Positions 1-10,800 of a DNA stretch of 64,000 nt are shown piece by piece; the stretch's first letter is position 1; every line of letters starts with the position of its first letter. The notes below the pieces were generated by a model, which was not told where the DNA came from, searched no databases, and saw nothing but the letters and a program-made list of their open reading frames with translations. The translations under genes were made by a program, and so were the position numbers. Origin of the DNA: PGYR01 sp034670025 (GTDB lineage Bacteria > Bacteroidota > Ignavibacteria > Kapaibacteriales > UBA2268); assembly GCA_034670025.1 (NCBI GenBank), contig JAXMOE010000001.1, positions 806,001 to 870,000 on the forward strand. Direction: 5' to 3'.

Positions 1-591
1 TGCTGGGATTCTGGAGGTAAATCTATCCCCCATTCTTGCATAAGCCCATTGTTTTCTGTTCCATGTAGGTGACTCTTTTCTTTTTTCTTCTAAAGTATAG
101 AAAGGGAAGTTTAAAATTGTAGTAAATGCTATCTTGTTATCAAAAAGGTCTTGCTCTAAATGAGCTGATGGATTATAGCTGTCAAACTTTCTATCAACTG
201 GTGTAATCTCGGCCCAATCTAATGCAACTGGCATTTTTATGTCAAGCATCATTTTGTTAAAATGACCATTGATAATCTCATAATTTCTTTGTAATCTTTC
301 AAATAGTGTATCTAAATCGTTTCCACTTTTAAGAAAATTAGATTTAATAAACTCTTCTAACTCTTCCCCATTACCATCATTTGAGTTCCAAAGAAGTTTA
401 ACTTGATCTACTCCTTTATTAAATCTAGTTAGATCCTCTCCAGAAATATTTTTTTCATTTATAAAGTCTGTTCTAAATTCACCTAATGGCTTTTCAGATT
501 TATTTTTTTTGCTTTCAGTTGTTTTCTTTTCATTTTCTTTTGAACAAGACAATAAAAGAATCAACAATAATATTGTTAATTTTAATTTCAT
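1..591 (-). CDS. Putative lipoprotein, 3' end outside window
   Basis: An open frame of 197 codons runs from an ATG at 591 to the window edge with no stop, so the C-terminus is missing. The first 17 residues are a short signal peptide ending in a lipobox (LLLSC), followed by a Lys/Glu/Ser-rich linker as in outer-membrane lipoproteins. The rest is soluble, acidic and rich in aromatic residues (for example FPFYTLEEKRKE). I do not recognise the family. The promoter must lie in the 99 bases between this gene and phoH, or the two are co-transcribed. Confidence 0.75.
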   Translation of the reverse strand, partial: MKLKLTILLLILLLSCSKENEKKTTESKKNKSEKPLGEFRTDFINEKNISGEDLTRFNKGVDQVKLLWNSNDGNGEELEEFIKSNFLKSGNDLDTLFERLQRNYEIINGHFNKMMLDIKMPVALDWAEITPVDRKFDSYNPSAHLEQDLFDNKIAFTTILNFPFYTLEEKRKESPTWNRKQWAYARMGDRFTSRIPA

Positions 592-690
592 AAATTATTT
601 TAATTATTAGTAGGTTTGGTAGGTAATATAGCAATTTATTATAATAATTGCTAATGAGTGGATAAAATTTGGAAAAATTAATGAAACATA

Positions 691-1659
691 TTAATCTTTA
701 TTGGTCAAATCTCTATCATAAGCTTTAATTATCTCGGCTACTAACTTATGTCTTACCACATCATTTTCATTAAAATAAACGAACTCTATACCATCTATAT
801 TCTTCAATATTCTTTGTGCAGAAACAAGACCAGATTTTTTATTTCTTGGCAAATCTATCTGTGAAGTGTCACCTGTTATAATTGCTTTAGAACCTATTCC
901 TAAACGCGTCAAGAACATTTTCATTTGAGTTTCTGTTGTGTTTTGCGCCTCATCCAATATTACAAAAGCACTATTAAGCGTACGTCCACGCATATAAGCC
1001 AAAGGATTTATTTCAATAATATTTCTTTCTCTCATTATCTTATATTTTTCAGGGCTTAACATATATTCTAATGCGTCTGTTATTGGCCTTAGATATGGAT
1101 CAATTTTTTCTTGCAAATCGCCTGGTAAGAATCCTAATGACTCACCAGCTTCGACTGCAGGTCTTGTAAGTATAATTCGTTTTACTTCATTTTTTTTCAA
1201 TTCATTTAATGCCATAGCAACTGCTAAGAAAGTTTTGCCAGTTCCAGCTGGACCTACAGCAAAAACTATATCATTTTTTTGTACTTCTTCGGCATATTCA
1301 ATTTGGGTTTTAGTCTTTGCTCTTATTTGATTCTTGTAACCAGCATAGATTATATTACTTTTATTTTTGATTGAAAATTCTTTTGGGTCAACTTTGTTTA
1401 CTGTTGCTAATTGTATCACAGTCTTTACATCAGTATCTGTTAGAACACCATTTTTTTCAATCATATAAAGAAGTTCCTTAAAAACAGACTTTAATAATTT
1501 TACTTCTTTTTCATCACCTTTTAACACAATCTGATTCCCTCGCACGAATATTGTCGAATCAAATGCAGACTCTATCAGATTCAGTAATGAATTATTTGCA
1601 CCAAATATTGTTACAAGATTACTATCTTCTAAATTTATATACTCTACTATTTCTGTCAT
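691..1659 (-). CDS. phoH: PhoH family protein (PhoL/YbeZ-like ATPase)
   Basis: A 322-residue cytoplasmic ATPase of the PhoH/YbeZ family, which in other bacteria is linked to ribosome and RNA maturation, usually beside the endoribonuclease YbeY. The N-terminal ~90 residues look like the KH-type RNA-binding domain of this family. The P-loop GPAGTGKT is at residues 136-143 and the Walker B DEAQN begins at residue 236, with typical LTRPAVEAGE and PLAYMRGRT segments. Length is normal. A terminator hairpin lies about 20 bases before the start. No ybeY is visible next to it. Confidence 0.93.
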   Translation of the reverse strand: MTEIVEYINLEDSNLVTIFGANNSLLNLIESAFDSTIFVRGNQIVLKGDEKEVKLLKSVFKELLYMIEKNGVLTDTDVKTVIQLATVNKVDPKEFSIKNKSNIIYAGYKNQIRAKTKTQIEYAEEVQKNDIVFAVGPAGTGKTFLAVAMALNELKKNEVKRIILTRPAVEAGESLGFLPGDLQEKIDPYLRPITDALEYMLSPEKYKIMRERNIIEINPLAYMRGRTLNSAFVILDEAQNTTETQMKMFLTRLGIGSKAIITGDTSQIDLPRNKKSGLVSAQRILKNIDGIEFVYFNENDVVRHKLVAEIIKAYDRDLTNKD

Positions 1660-1680
1660 TTAGATATGTATTTGTTAAAT

Positions 1681-1717
1681 AAAAAAATCCCAACCCGAAA
1701 GATATCGAGTTGGGATT
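1681..1717 (-). terminator. Rho-independent terminator after the LysM gene
   Basis: Arms AATCCCAAC (1686-1694) and GTTGGGATT (1709-1717) are perfectly complementary and extend inward after one mismatch. Read on the minus strand the hairpin is followed by a T-run (the A-run at 1681-1687). It ends only 21 bases before the phoH start codon. Confidence 0.85.
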
Positions 1718-1742
1718 ACTAAAACATTAAATCTCAGAATCT

Positions 1743-2531
1743 TTATTGATCATTTGAACCAGAACCACCAGTTGCAGCATTCTCATTCATAGCTTCTTTT
1801 TTCATTCTGTAGTATTTTCTTTCAGCTTTCAACTCTTCAGGATCTTTTGGTCCTTTTGGTGGAATAGTTAATACCCAACCTGGTTGAATAATATCTGGGT
1901 TACGGATTTGATCCGTATTAGCTTGCCAGATTTTTGGCCATTGATTTGGATCATTATAAATCTCAGTATTACCAGCTATGTTCCATAGACAGTCTCTGTT
2001 TTCTGACCAAGTACCAACAGTGTAAGTAGTGATTTTCTTTTCTCTGTAAAGACCTTTGATATCAGTACCTAATTTAACCATTCTTGGATATACATCTGGA
2101 AGTAAAGAAATTTTGTTCTTTCTTAATTCCATGTATTGCATATCTAACTGCTCAACTTCTGCTCTTCTGTCAGCAAGTTCATCGTTAGAAAGTCTTTGCA
2201 TTTCTCTAACTCTACCTTCTAATTGACCTAATTTTTGTTTAAATGCTTCAACAGCAGCTGCATTTGCACCTACTAATTTCATCAAAGCATCGTTACAGTC
2301 TTTAAGTTGTTGCTCTATATTTTGAGTCTTTACTTTAATATCAGCTTGATCATTTTTTATAGACTCTAATTGGCCCTCTAAATTTTTAATTTTGGCTTGA
2401 TAATCTTGTATTCTTAATGTCGCTTCATCTTCTGTAAGTTCTAAGTCTGGTTTAGAAGCAGGAGGCATTTGTGCCACTAAGTTTCCACCAGCTAACATTA
2501 CAGCAAATAATATAATTACTAAGTTTTTCAT
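1743..2531 (-). CDS. Exported coiled-coil protein with C-terminal LysM domain
   Basis: A 262-residue protein with a signal peptide (residues 1-20, ending NLVAQ), a long coiled coil (about 30-140) and a C-terminal LysM-like domain (about 168-226: TYTVGTWSENRDCLWNIAGN, later WPKIWQANTDQI and IIQPGWVLTIP). LysM binds peptidoglycan, so it probably acts in the periplasm with the coiled coil as spacer or oligomerisation element. AGAGG sits just before the ATG. The smaller coiled-coil gene upstream is co-directional, 44 bases away, and shares a Leu-x-Asp-Cys-Asn-Asp motif (Cys79 here). The exact role is unknown. Confidence 0.82.
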   Translation of the reverse strand: MKNLVIILFAVMLAGGNLVAQMPPASKPDLELTEDEATLRIQDYQAKIKNLEGQLESIKNDQADIKVKTQNIEQQLKDCNDALMKLVGANAAAVEAFKQKLGQLEGRVREMQRLSNDELADRRAEVEQLDMQYMELRKNKISLLPDVYPRMVKLGTDIKGLYREKKITTYTVGTWSENRDCLWNIAGNTEIYNDPNQWPKIWQANTDQIRNPDIIQPGWVLTIPPKGPKDPEELKAERKYYRMKKEAMNENAATGGSGSNDQ

Positions 2532-2575
2532 TTTTCCTCTAATTTGATTGTTATACTTTATTGATTTAACTGATT

Positions 2576-2872
2576 CTAGTTATTATCTGGCCAAACGTTA
2601 GGCCATTGTGACAATTTATCTTTTACGAATTGAGTTTTATCATTACAATCATTCAATTCCGCTTCTCTGCTCTTTAGTTCTGATTTTAGTTTATTCAAAT
2701 CAGCTTTTGCTGTTTGAATATTTTCAGTTAATTGAGCCTCTTGTCTTCTTAAATCCTGAAGCATAGCTAATTGCTCTTCAGAGATCATACTAGTACAGTC
2801 AGTCAGAAACAAACTAGAACCTGCAAATATAACTGCAGCTGCTGTTGCTCTTATTACCTTTTTTGATAGCAT
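2576..2872 (-). CDS. Small exported coiled-coil protein, possible lipoprotein
   Basis: The start at 2872 is chosen because GGAGG (2884-2880) lies seven bases upstream; a longer frame to 2923 adds an unlikely N-terminus. The 98-residue product has a hydrophobic segment (residues 7-25) ending LFLTDC. Asp just before Cys26 is unusual for a lipobox, so lipidation is uncertain. Residues 30-88 are a Gln/Glu/Lys-rich coiled coil and the end is QWPNVWPDNN. The LNDCND motif (Cys76) and this tail resemble parts of the LysM protein encoded next, suggesting a shortened relative or partner. Function unknown. Confidence 0.7.
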   Translation of the reverse strand: MLSKKVIRATAAAVIFAGSSLFLTDCTSMISEEQLAMLQDLRRQEAQLTENIQTAKADLNKLKSELKSREAELNDCNDKTQFVKDKLSQWPNVWPDNN

Positions 2873-3022
2873 AACGAATCCTCCGTTACATATTATTATT
2901 AAATTACAATTATTGTTTTCCAAATATCCGAAACTTTCAGTTCAAATACCAAATAAATATAATAATTGTATATTCTTAAAATCTAATTTCTTAACATAGA
3001 CACGATTAAAGTTAGATTTAAT

Positions 3023-3030
3023 TATTTTTG
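3023..3030 (+). promoter_or_regulatory. Possible Bacteroidota -7 element for valS
   Basis: TATTTTTG matches the Bacteroidota consensus TAnnTTTG and lies 34 bases before the valS ATG. No clear TTG is seen at the -33 position, so support is from the -7 match only. Confidence 0.4.
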
Positions 3031-3064
3031 TATTCAAAATAAAAAACCAAAACTATAATAGAAT

Positions 3065-5755
3065 ATGAATTTCGATAAGAATTTTGACTTCGCAAAAAAA
3101 GAAGAAAACTGGTATAATAACTGGCAGGAAAATGGGATTTTCAAAACGGAAATGAACCCAGACAAAACCCCTTACTCTATTCTCATGCCACCTCCTAACG
3201 TAACTGGTATGCTCCACTTCGGACATGTACTTAATCACACATTGCAGGATCTATTTATCCGTAGAATGAGAATGCAAGGCAAAGACGTTGTTTGGTTCCC
3301 AGGTATGGATCACGCTGGTATTGCTACCCAAACTAAAGTGGAACAAAAGCTAAAAGAAGAAGGCAAAACTAGGTATGATTTGGGCAGAGATGAGTTCATC
3401 GAAAGAGTATGGGATTGGAAAGATGAATACGGTGGAATAATATTAGAGCAATTAAAAAGACTAGGTGTTTCGTGCGATTGGGATAAGACCTTGTTTACAA
3501 TGGACGAAAGTGCTTCTAAAGCTGTTGAACATTCATTTATCAAACTCTATGATGAAGGGCTCATATATAAAGGAAAGCGGATTATAAATTGGTCCCCTGT
3601 TTCTCAGACTGCATTGTCTGATGAAGAAGTTGAGTTCAAAGAAGTACACGAAAAGTTATACACACTTAGATATTATTTCGAAGATGGCGATAATTATCTG
3701 AAAGTTGCCACAGTAAGGCCAGAAACTATTTTTGGTGATATTGCTGTAGCAGTAAACCCTAACGACAAAAGATATAAGAAACTAATTGGACAGAAAGTTT
3801 CTGTTCCGATAGTTGGAAGAAAAATTGAAATTATTGCTGATAATTATGCTGATCCCGAATTTGGTACTGGTTGTGTAAAAATAACTCCTGCTCACGACCC
3901 TAATGACTTTGAGATAGGACAAAGGCATAATCTGGAATCAATAAATACTATCAATCCTGATGGTTCTATGAATGAATTGGCTGGTGATTATAAAGATTTA
4001 GATAGATTTGAAGCAAGAAAACGAATAGTTAAAGACTTAGAAAATAATGAATTGATGGAAATAGTTGAGGACTACACCCACAATGTGGGCTTCTCACAAA
4101 GAGGTGGAGAACCAATTGAACCATACTTATCTGATCAATGGTTTGTTAAAATGAAGCCATTAGCAGAAGATGCACTGAAGATTGTTCAAGATGGAGAGAT
4201 TAACTTTTATCCTAACCATTGGGTAAAAACTTACGAACATTGGATGAATAATATCCGTGATTGGTGTATTTCTCGTCAACTTTGGTGGGGACACAGAATT
4301 CCAGTTTATTATACTGAAGATGGGAAACACACAGCTGCAAAAAATGAAACCGAAGCTAGACAAAAATTAGGTATAGATGAGAACGTTAGTTTAAAACAAG
4401 ATGAAGATGTGTTAGATACATGGTTCTCTTCTTGGTTGTGGCCTATGACAACTATGAACTGGTTCGATGATGAAGGTAATATTACACCAGATAATGAAAC
4501 TTTGCAAAGATTCTTGCCATCAGATTTGTTGGTGACTGGTCCTGATATTATTTTCTTTTGGGTTGCTCGTATGGTAATGGCAACAAATTACTTTAAGCAA
4601 GAAATTCCATTTAAGAATGTTTATTTCACTAGTTTGATTAGAGATGGGCAAGGTAGAAAACTATCCAAATCTTTGGGTAACTCGCCTGACCCTCTCAATG
4701 TAATGGATAAATATGGAGCCGATGCTGTCAGATTTACTATTCTATACCTTGCACCTTTGGGTCAAGATGTGAGAATGGAAGTTGATTTGGAAGCACAAGA
4801 TATTCCATCAATGGAAGTTGGTAGAAATTTTGCCAACAAGGTTTGGAATGCTGGAAGATTCTTAAAAATGAAACAAGAAGAGTTCGGAAAGGTTGAATAT
4901 GACAATAGCACATACTCTAAAACACTTGCAGACAAATGGATAGAATCAAAGCTTCATAAATCTATCAATGCAATCAATGATCACCTTGATAATTTCAAGG
5001 TTACCGAATACTCAAAAACACTTTATGATTTCATTTGGAGTGATTTCTGTGACTGGTATATTGAGTGTCTGAAAATAGAATCTTATGACAATACAGAAGA
5101 AGAAAATCAGCAAAAAGTAGCATTTGGTATCGGAATTTTCAATGAAGTACTCAAACTACTCCATCCAGTTATGCCATTTATTACAGAAGAGTTATGGCAC
5201 TTACTTAACAATCATAGTGATGACATAAGTATATCGCAAGAGCAATTACTTCAATCAACTGAAAGTTTAATTAACGAAAAAGTAGTTGAAGATTTTAATA
5301 AAATAATAAATTTATCTGAAACTAGTAGAAGTCTAAAAAGTAATCTTAATGGGATTTCCCCTACTCAGAAACTGCCAATAAATATAAAAACTAATGAAGC
5401 AAATGCAACTTTGTTTGAATCAAATGTTTCAATTATTACATCAGTTACTGGCTCACTTAATGTTGGCATTAATGAACCTTTCAACGAAACAATAATAAGT
5501 GTTACATCTATAACTAATTTCGCTGAAGTTAATCTATACGTGGGTGACGCGATAGATATAGAGCAAGAAAAAGATAGATTACAAAAAGAAATTGATAGAT
5601 TAGAAGGGCAAGTAAAAGGCATTTCTAAAAAATTATCGAACGAGAGATTCGTTGATAATGCACCAGAAGATGTAGTCAGCAGAGAGAAGAAAAAGCTCAG
5701 TGATATGAGTACAAAAATTGATCAATTGAAGGAAAGTTTAAATTCATTCAAATAG
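3065..5755 (+). CDS. valS: Valine--tRNA ligase
   Basis: An 896-residue class I aminoacyl-tRNA synthetase that charges tRNA-Val. The HIGH signature appears as HFGH (residues 51-54, inside PPPNVTGMLHFGH) and the KMSKS loop as KLSKS (about 532-536). The editing domain carries the usual VATVRPETIFGDIAVAVNP. The last ~65 residues are the tRNA-binding coiled coil typical of ValRS (EQEKDRLQKEIDRLEGQVKG). Length and domain order are complete. It is monocistronic by appearance, with 141 bases upstream on a divergent boundary and 65 downstream before nuoF. Confidence 0.98.
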   Translation: MNFDKNFDFAKKEENWYNNWQENGIFKTEMNPDKTPYSILMPPPNVTGMLHFGHVLNHTLQDLFIRRMRMQGKDVVWFPGMDHAGIATQTKVEQKLKEEGKTRYDLGRDEFIERVWDWKDEYGGIILEQLKRLGVSCDWDKTLFTMDESASKAVEHSFIKLYDEGLIYKGKRIINWSPVSQTALSDEEVEFKEVHEKLYTLRYYFEDGDNYLKVATVRPETIFGDIAVAVNPNDKRYKKLIGQKVSVPIVGRKIEIIADNYADPEFGTGCVKITPAHDPNDFEIGQRHNLESINTINPDGSMNELAGDYKDLDRFEARKRIVKDLENNELMEIVEDYTHNVGFSQRGGEPIEPYLSDQWFVKMKPLAEDALKIVQDGEINFYPNHWVKTYEHWMNNIRDWCISRQLWWGHRIPVYYTEDGKHTAAKNETEARQKLGIDENVSLKQDEDVLDTWFSSWLWPMTTMNWFDDEGNITPDNETLQRFLPSDLLVTGPDIIFFWVARMVMATNYFKQEIPFKNVYFTSLIRDGQGRKLSKSLGNSPDPLNVMDKYGADAVRFTILYLAPLGQDVRMEVDLEAQDIPSMEVGRNFANKVWNAGRFLKMKQEEFGKVEYDNSTYSKTLADKWIESKLHKSINAINDHLDNFKVTEYSKTLYDFIWSDFCDWYIECLKIESYDNTEEENQQKVAFGIGIFNEVLKLLHPVMPFITEELWHLLNNHSDDISISQEQLLQSTESLINEKVVEDFNKIINLSETSRSLKSNLNGISPTQKLPINIKTNEANATLFESNVSIITSVTGSLNVGINEPFNETIISVTSITNFAEVNLYVGDAIDIEQEKDRLQKEIDRLEGQVKGISKKLSNERFVDNAPEDVVSREKKKLSDMSTKIDQLKESLNSFK

Positions 5756-5820
5756 ATTTAGACTTTATACTAATATGTATTATATTGATAACTGAATAAT
5801 AACATAAATCGATAAAACCG

Positions 5821-7146
5821 ATGGAAAAAAACCCGAAATTATTATTAACTGGAATTGAAAATTACCACCAAGTTGATGTTTATGAGAAACATGGCGGTTA
5901 CGAACAAGCCAGAAAAGCCCTCAAAATGGACAAGAGCGAGATTATTGATATTGTCAAAAAATCAAATCTCCGTGGACGTGGTGGTGCTTGTTTCCCTACT
6001 GGATTGAAATGGTCGTTTATGCCAGATGGCGTTGACAAACCAAATTATCTTGCAGTGAATGGTGATGAAGCTGAGCCTGGTTCATTCAAGGACAGAAGAA
6101 TATTTGAATATAATCCGCACCAACTTTTAGAAGGTATTCTGATTGCTGGTAAGGCAATGAATCTGAAAGCTGCATATATCTATATCCGTGGTGAGTATTA
6201 CCTATGGCAAAGATTGATGCAACAAGCCGTTGACCAAGCTTATGAAGCAGGTTACTTCGGCGATAAGATGAAAGAAAAGTTTGGAACTGATTTCCAAATG
6301 GATGTATATGTTCACAGTGGAGCAGGTGCTTATATCTGCGGTGAAGAAACTTCACTAATGAACTCACTAGAAGGCAATCGTGGTTATCCTCGTTACAAGC
6401 CACCGTTCCCAGCGCAAGTTGGGTTGTGGGGTATGCCAACTACTGTAAACAATGTAGAAACAATCGCTACTGTACCCAAGATATTTGAAATTGGTGCAGA
6501 AAACTATGCTAAATTAGGGGCTGAAGGACACGCTGGAACACTACTTTACGGAGTTAGTGGCCACGTGAATAAACCAGGCGTTTATGAGTTAGAAACCGGT
6601 ATTCCGCTAAGAAGTCTGATTTACGATGTTTGTGGCGGCGTAATCAATGACAAGAAAATTAAAGCTGTCATTCCTGGTGGGTCTTCTATGCCCGTTATGA
6701 ATGCCGATGAGTTAGATACCAATATGGATGAAGAATCCCTGAAGAAAATTGGTACTCATATTGGTACTGCTGGAGTTATGGTAATGGACGAAGATACTGA
6801 TCTGGTTGCAGTTACTTTGAGAATTGCACACTTTTACCACCATGAATCTTGTGGGCAATGTACTCCATGCCGTGAAGGTTGTGGTTGGATGGAAAAAACT
6901 CTGAAAAGATTAGTGGCTGGCGATGCTACTTCCAAAGATTTAGATTTATTGATTTCAGTATGTAATAATATTGAAGGAAATACTATCTGTGCCTTGGGAG
7001 ATGCTGCAGCTTGGGCTGTTCGTGGATTTGTGAACAAATTCAGAAGTGAGTTTGAAGCAAAAGTAAAAGCTACACGAGTTTTCCAAGCTCCTAATATTGC
7101 TCACGCTAAGAGAGCAACAGCGGAAACACTTATTTACGAAAGTTAA
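5821..7146 (+). CDS. nuoF: NADH-quinone oxidoreductase subunit F
   Basis: A 441-residue subunit of complex I that binds NADH, FMN and a [4Fe-4S] cluster. Visible are GRGGACFPTGLKW (nucleotide-binding region), the flavin-region GDEAEPGSFKDR, GAYICGEETSL, and the N3 cluster motif SCGQCTPCREG with the fourth Cys in NTICALGD. Length is standard. No nuoE or nuoG adjoins it; nuoG, nuoH and nuoI are about 40 kb away on the other strand, so complex I genes are dispersed here. It ends at a strong terminator. Confidence 0.97.
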   Translation: MEKNPKLLLTGIENYHQVDVYEKHGGYEQARKALKMDKSEIIDIVKKSNLRGRGGACFPTGLKWSFMPDGVDKPNYLAVNGDEAEPGSFKDRRIFEYNPHQLLEGILIAGKAMNLKAAYIYIRGEYYLWQRLMQQAVDQAYEAGYFGDKMKEKFGTDFQMDVYVHSGAGAYICGEETSLMNSLEGNRGYPRYKPPFPAQVGLWGMPTTVNNVETIATVPKIFEIGAENYAKLGAEGHAGTLLYGVSGHVNKPGVYELETGIPLRSLIYDVCGGVINDKKIKAVIPGGSSMPVMNADELDTNMDEESLKKIGTHIGTAGVMVMDEDTDLVAVTLRIAHFYHHESCGQCTPCREGCGWMEKTLKRLVAGDATSKDLDLLISVCNNIEGNTICALGDAAAWAVRGFVNKFRSEFEAKVKATRVFQAPNIAHAKRATAETLIYES

Positions 7147-7176
7147 GATTATAGTATTTAAAAAGAAATGATAATG

Positions 7177-7213
7177 ATAGAGTTAGTAATGTATTTGCTA
7201 ACTCTATTTTTTT
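7177..7213 (+). terminator. Rho-independent terminator after nuoF
   Basis: Arms ATAGAGTTAG (7177-7186) and CTAACTCTAT (7198-7207) are perfect complements and are followed by a run of seven T (7207-7213). The T-run ends only three bases before the nadD start codon. Confidence 0.88.
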
Positions 7214-7216
7214 AAT

Positions 7217-7792
7217 ATGAAAAACGATAAAATTGGTATTTTGGGTGGTAGCTTCAACCCAGTTCACAAAGCACACATAAAGTTAGCTAATCACTTCTTC
7301 GAAACTTACGATGCTGAAAAAGTAGTGTTTGTTCCTTGCTACGTCTCCCCTTTTAAAGTTGATGAATCAACTGCAAGTGCTGAACACAGAACTAATATGT
7401 TAAAATTAGCTACGCAAGGAAATATTGATTTTGAGATTAGTACTTACGAAGTAGATAATGAAGAAGTGTCATACACTATAGATACTGTTAGGCACTTCAA
7501 TAAGCTATACCCGAACAAACAACTATGCCTTGTGATTGGTGGCGACCAAGCTGAGAACTTCCACAAGTGGAAAGATTGGCAAGAAATATTAGATATAGTT
7601 GATATTTACGTAGCTCTAAGAAAAGGGTATAAGATACCGACGTATGACTTTGAGGTGTACAAAAAAGCAGTTTATATGGAAATGCCCTATGTTGAAATAT
7701 CAGCTTCCGAAATTAGAGAAGATGTAGATAAGCACAGTGATTACCTCAATAAGGAGGTTAAGGAATATATTATTGCGAATGGGGTTTATTGA
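7217..7792 (+). CDS. nadD: Nicotinate-nucleotide adenylyltransferase
   Basis: A 191-residue cytoplasmic enzyme of NAD synthesis transferring AMP from ATP to nicotinate mononucleotide. The N-terminal nucleotidyltransferase motif GGSFNPVHKAH (residues 10-20) fixes the start, and the C-terminal ISASEIR matches the usual [IS]SST-x-IR signature. The start codon sits directly behind the nuoF terminator with no Shine-Dalgarno and almost no space for a leader, so its transcript must begin inside the hairpin or arise by read-through. It converges with the next gene across 10 bases. Confidence 0.94.
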   Translation: MKNDKIGILGGSFNPVHKAHIKLANHFFETYDAEKVVFVPCYVSPFKVDESTASAEHRTNMLKLATQGNIDFEISTYEVDNEEVSYTIDTVRHFNKLYPNKQLCLVIGGDQAENFHKWKDWQEILDIVDIYVALRKGYKIPTYDFEVYKKAVYMEMPYVEISASEIREDVDKHSDYLNKEVKEYIIANGVY

Positions 7793-7802
7793 TAACTCCC
7801 CC

Positions 7803-10800
7803 CTACCTCACAACAACTACTTCCTGAGTGATAACCTTGCCGTTAGTGTGGAGTCTGACTTGGTATAAACCACTAGGTATGTCATCTGTTGGGATTGTTA
7901 TTCCTTGTTCCTTATTGCTTTGTATCCACTCATTACTATAGCTTAGCTTTCCTTCAGATGAAATTAGCTCAATGACAACATTTGAGTTTATCTCAGTATT
8001 AATTACTACATTAATCTTATCTTTGGCTGGATTAGGTGATAATTTGAGTTCATTCGGTTCAGTAAATTCGATTTTTCTAAAATCAAATGCATAAATTGAA
8101 TCTATTTTCATTAAACCAGTATCTATATCTAATTCAATATATTGGTTGTTAAAATCAACAGGAATTAAATCTAAGTCATACTCTAACCTATCTGATAATA
8201 ATATCATTCCTGATATTTCAAATATAGAGTTTTTACCTGCTTCAATTGGTGAGCTTATTACAAAGTCAGGGCTTTCTTCTGTATAAAATACTTCATCGAG
8301 TCGTAGTGAAAAATTTATATCCTCTAAATTCAAATTTGTTTCTGATTCTGTGTAAACTTTGATTGTTGCTGTTTCACCAATTTCTGTTTCTACGTCTTCT
8401 ACGCTTAATGTCAACTTGGTATATACCTCTGCTGATACTGGTACTGTTATTACACTATCACATGGAGAAGTGATTCTAATAGTAATAGTTTTATCTATAC
8501 TTCCTACTTTATCGGTGCTAATTATATTATTAATGGTATATGATTCATTATCTGTGAGAGTATAAGATTGATTATTATACTCAATAGTTATATTTGCACC
8601 ACTTGTATTCGTCAGCTCTAATGAGTCATTAGGTACATCTGATAAGTACAGCTTACCATAGTTAAAGCTATTTGTATTTAAGTCAAATGACAGAACACTT
8701 TTACTAACTATATACTCTTCTGTTGACTCACAATCGTTTTCATCTGTAACTGTTAGGGTATATTTACCAGATTCTGTAATTTCTATTGACTTGCTGATTT
8801 CGTCTGTTGACCAGTAATAATCTTCAAAATCATCGCTACAAGTTAAAGTAGCTGGATTGCCACAAAGAATATCTTCACCAATTATGCTAAATATAGGGTT
8901 CGGACTTTCTTTTACAGTAAACTCAGCTGTTCCAATACAGCCATCTTTGCTTACAGTAACAGTATAAATTCCAGGTTCATCTATCAGTATTTCAGGTGTG
9001 GTTTCATCTGTACTCCACAAATAAGTATATGAAGGATCGTTTGGTATAGCCGTAAGTGTTACTGAGCCACCGTCACATATATCTTTGCCAGTAATTATTG
9101 GAGTCAGATTATCTTCAACTTTTATTTCTATTTCTGTACTATCTGAACAGCCAGTTCTAGTATCTGTAATTGTTAGTTTATATATTCCTGACTCTTTCGC
9201 ATATATGGAACTAGTAGTCTCGTTTATACTCCATATATAAGAAAAATAATCTTGAGTGTATCTTGATTCGAGCAATGTAAAATCACCACTGCATATTGTT
9301 TCCGCTGTTGGCATTAGTTCCGCCAAAACCTTTGGGTGGTTGCTAACTTTTACTTCTTTGCTTAGTGAACAGCCCTCTTTAGTTTCGACAGTTAATCTAT
9401 AACTTTTAGCTTCGGTTACTGTGGTTGATTGTGTAGTGTCACCATTTGACCATAAATACTTTTCAAACTCTTCTGTTGATGTCAATGTAACTTCTTCCCC
9501 TTCACATTTTTCAGTTTCTCCTGATATTTGAAGCTCATAGTCATTTCCAAAACCAACATTTACTTCAACATAGCTTTCGCAACCTAGTTCATTACTAACA
9601 GTTATACCATAAGTCCCACTTTCATCTACTTTGATTAACTTCGTAGTATCCCCAGTAGTCCACAAATAGCTCTCGAAGTCATCTAAAATTGATAACGTAA
9701 TCTCACCATCTTCACACATGAAAGTAGAAGGATATGCCTTTATTTCAGGCTTGGGAGACTCTTTTATATTTACAATAGTTTCTGCAAAGTAAACATCAGT
9801 GTCTGTCCTTACTGATAGTTTATATACACCTGACATATCTGAAACTGAGTTTTCAATTATTGGGTATTGCTCATCAGAACTGTAATTATTTGGCCCTGTC
9901 CATTCATATTTTGCTGTGCTATCTGGCAGTTGTGTTCTAGCAAACAACTTTAAACTATCTCCTTCACAAATAGTTATCTCGCATCGTACATAAATATCCA
10001 CAAATGAACCTGAAATTAGATTTGGGAGAGATCCGTAAGAAAAAGCTTTGTCATCTGTTATTCTAGGAAACATTATATCTTTTAAAACATAGTTAGGGCT
10101 ATTGTCGTCAGGAGTTTTAAGAACAGAGATATGATTCGCATTGCTACGTGAATTATAAATCTTATTATTTGGACCAATAACTAATCCACTTGGTGCAGCT
10201 ACTGTAACTCTTCCAACCATACTGTTCCAGTAGTCCAAACTTTTAGGCGAGTAACCCTCACTTATTTTAGTAAGTTTACTTTTCCTAAGATCATATTTGT
10301 AAAACTCTTCAGTAGGTTCAATTTGATAATATTGATCAACACCAAAAAAGTAAATGTAATTTGAATTATTTGAAAATTCTATTCTTGTAATAGTTACTGA
10401 GTCAATTTCTATTTTTCTAAAATTTGTCATTTCAAGTTCAATAGGGTCAAAATTTGCTATATTTATTATCGAAATATCCTCTCCAGAAATATTACCACTT
10501 CCAAAGTACCTGTTATTACAATAAACTACTTTATCACCCATTTTGTTAAATTTTACTTCACCGAGTCCCCTTTCATCAGTAGCAAATGTTTTTTGTTTAT
10601 TAGTTCTAAGCAAAGTCCCATCTAGATCAAACTCATAAATATAATTAGTTCCTCTTACATCATAGGTCATAACTGTATATTTATTTGTTACAGGATTATA
10701 AGTAGCTCCAATTCCATCAGCATAAATTTCTTCTTCTAAAAATTCTGCTTTCTTTTCAAAGAAGATTGATTTTGTTGCTTTGTCATAAGTAAATATTGAA

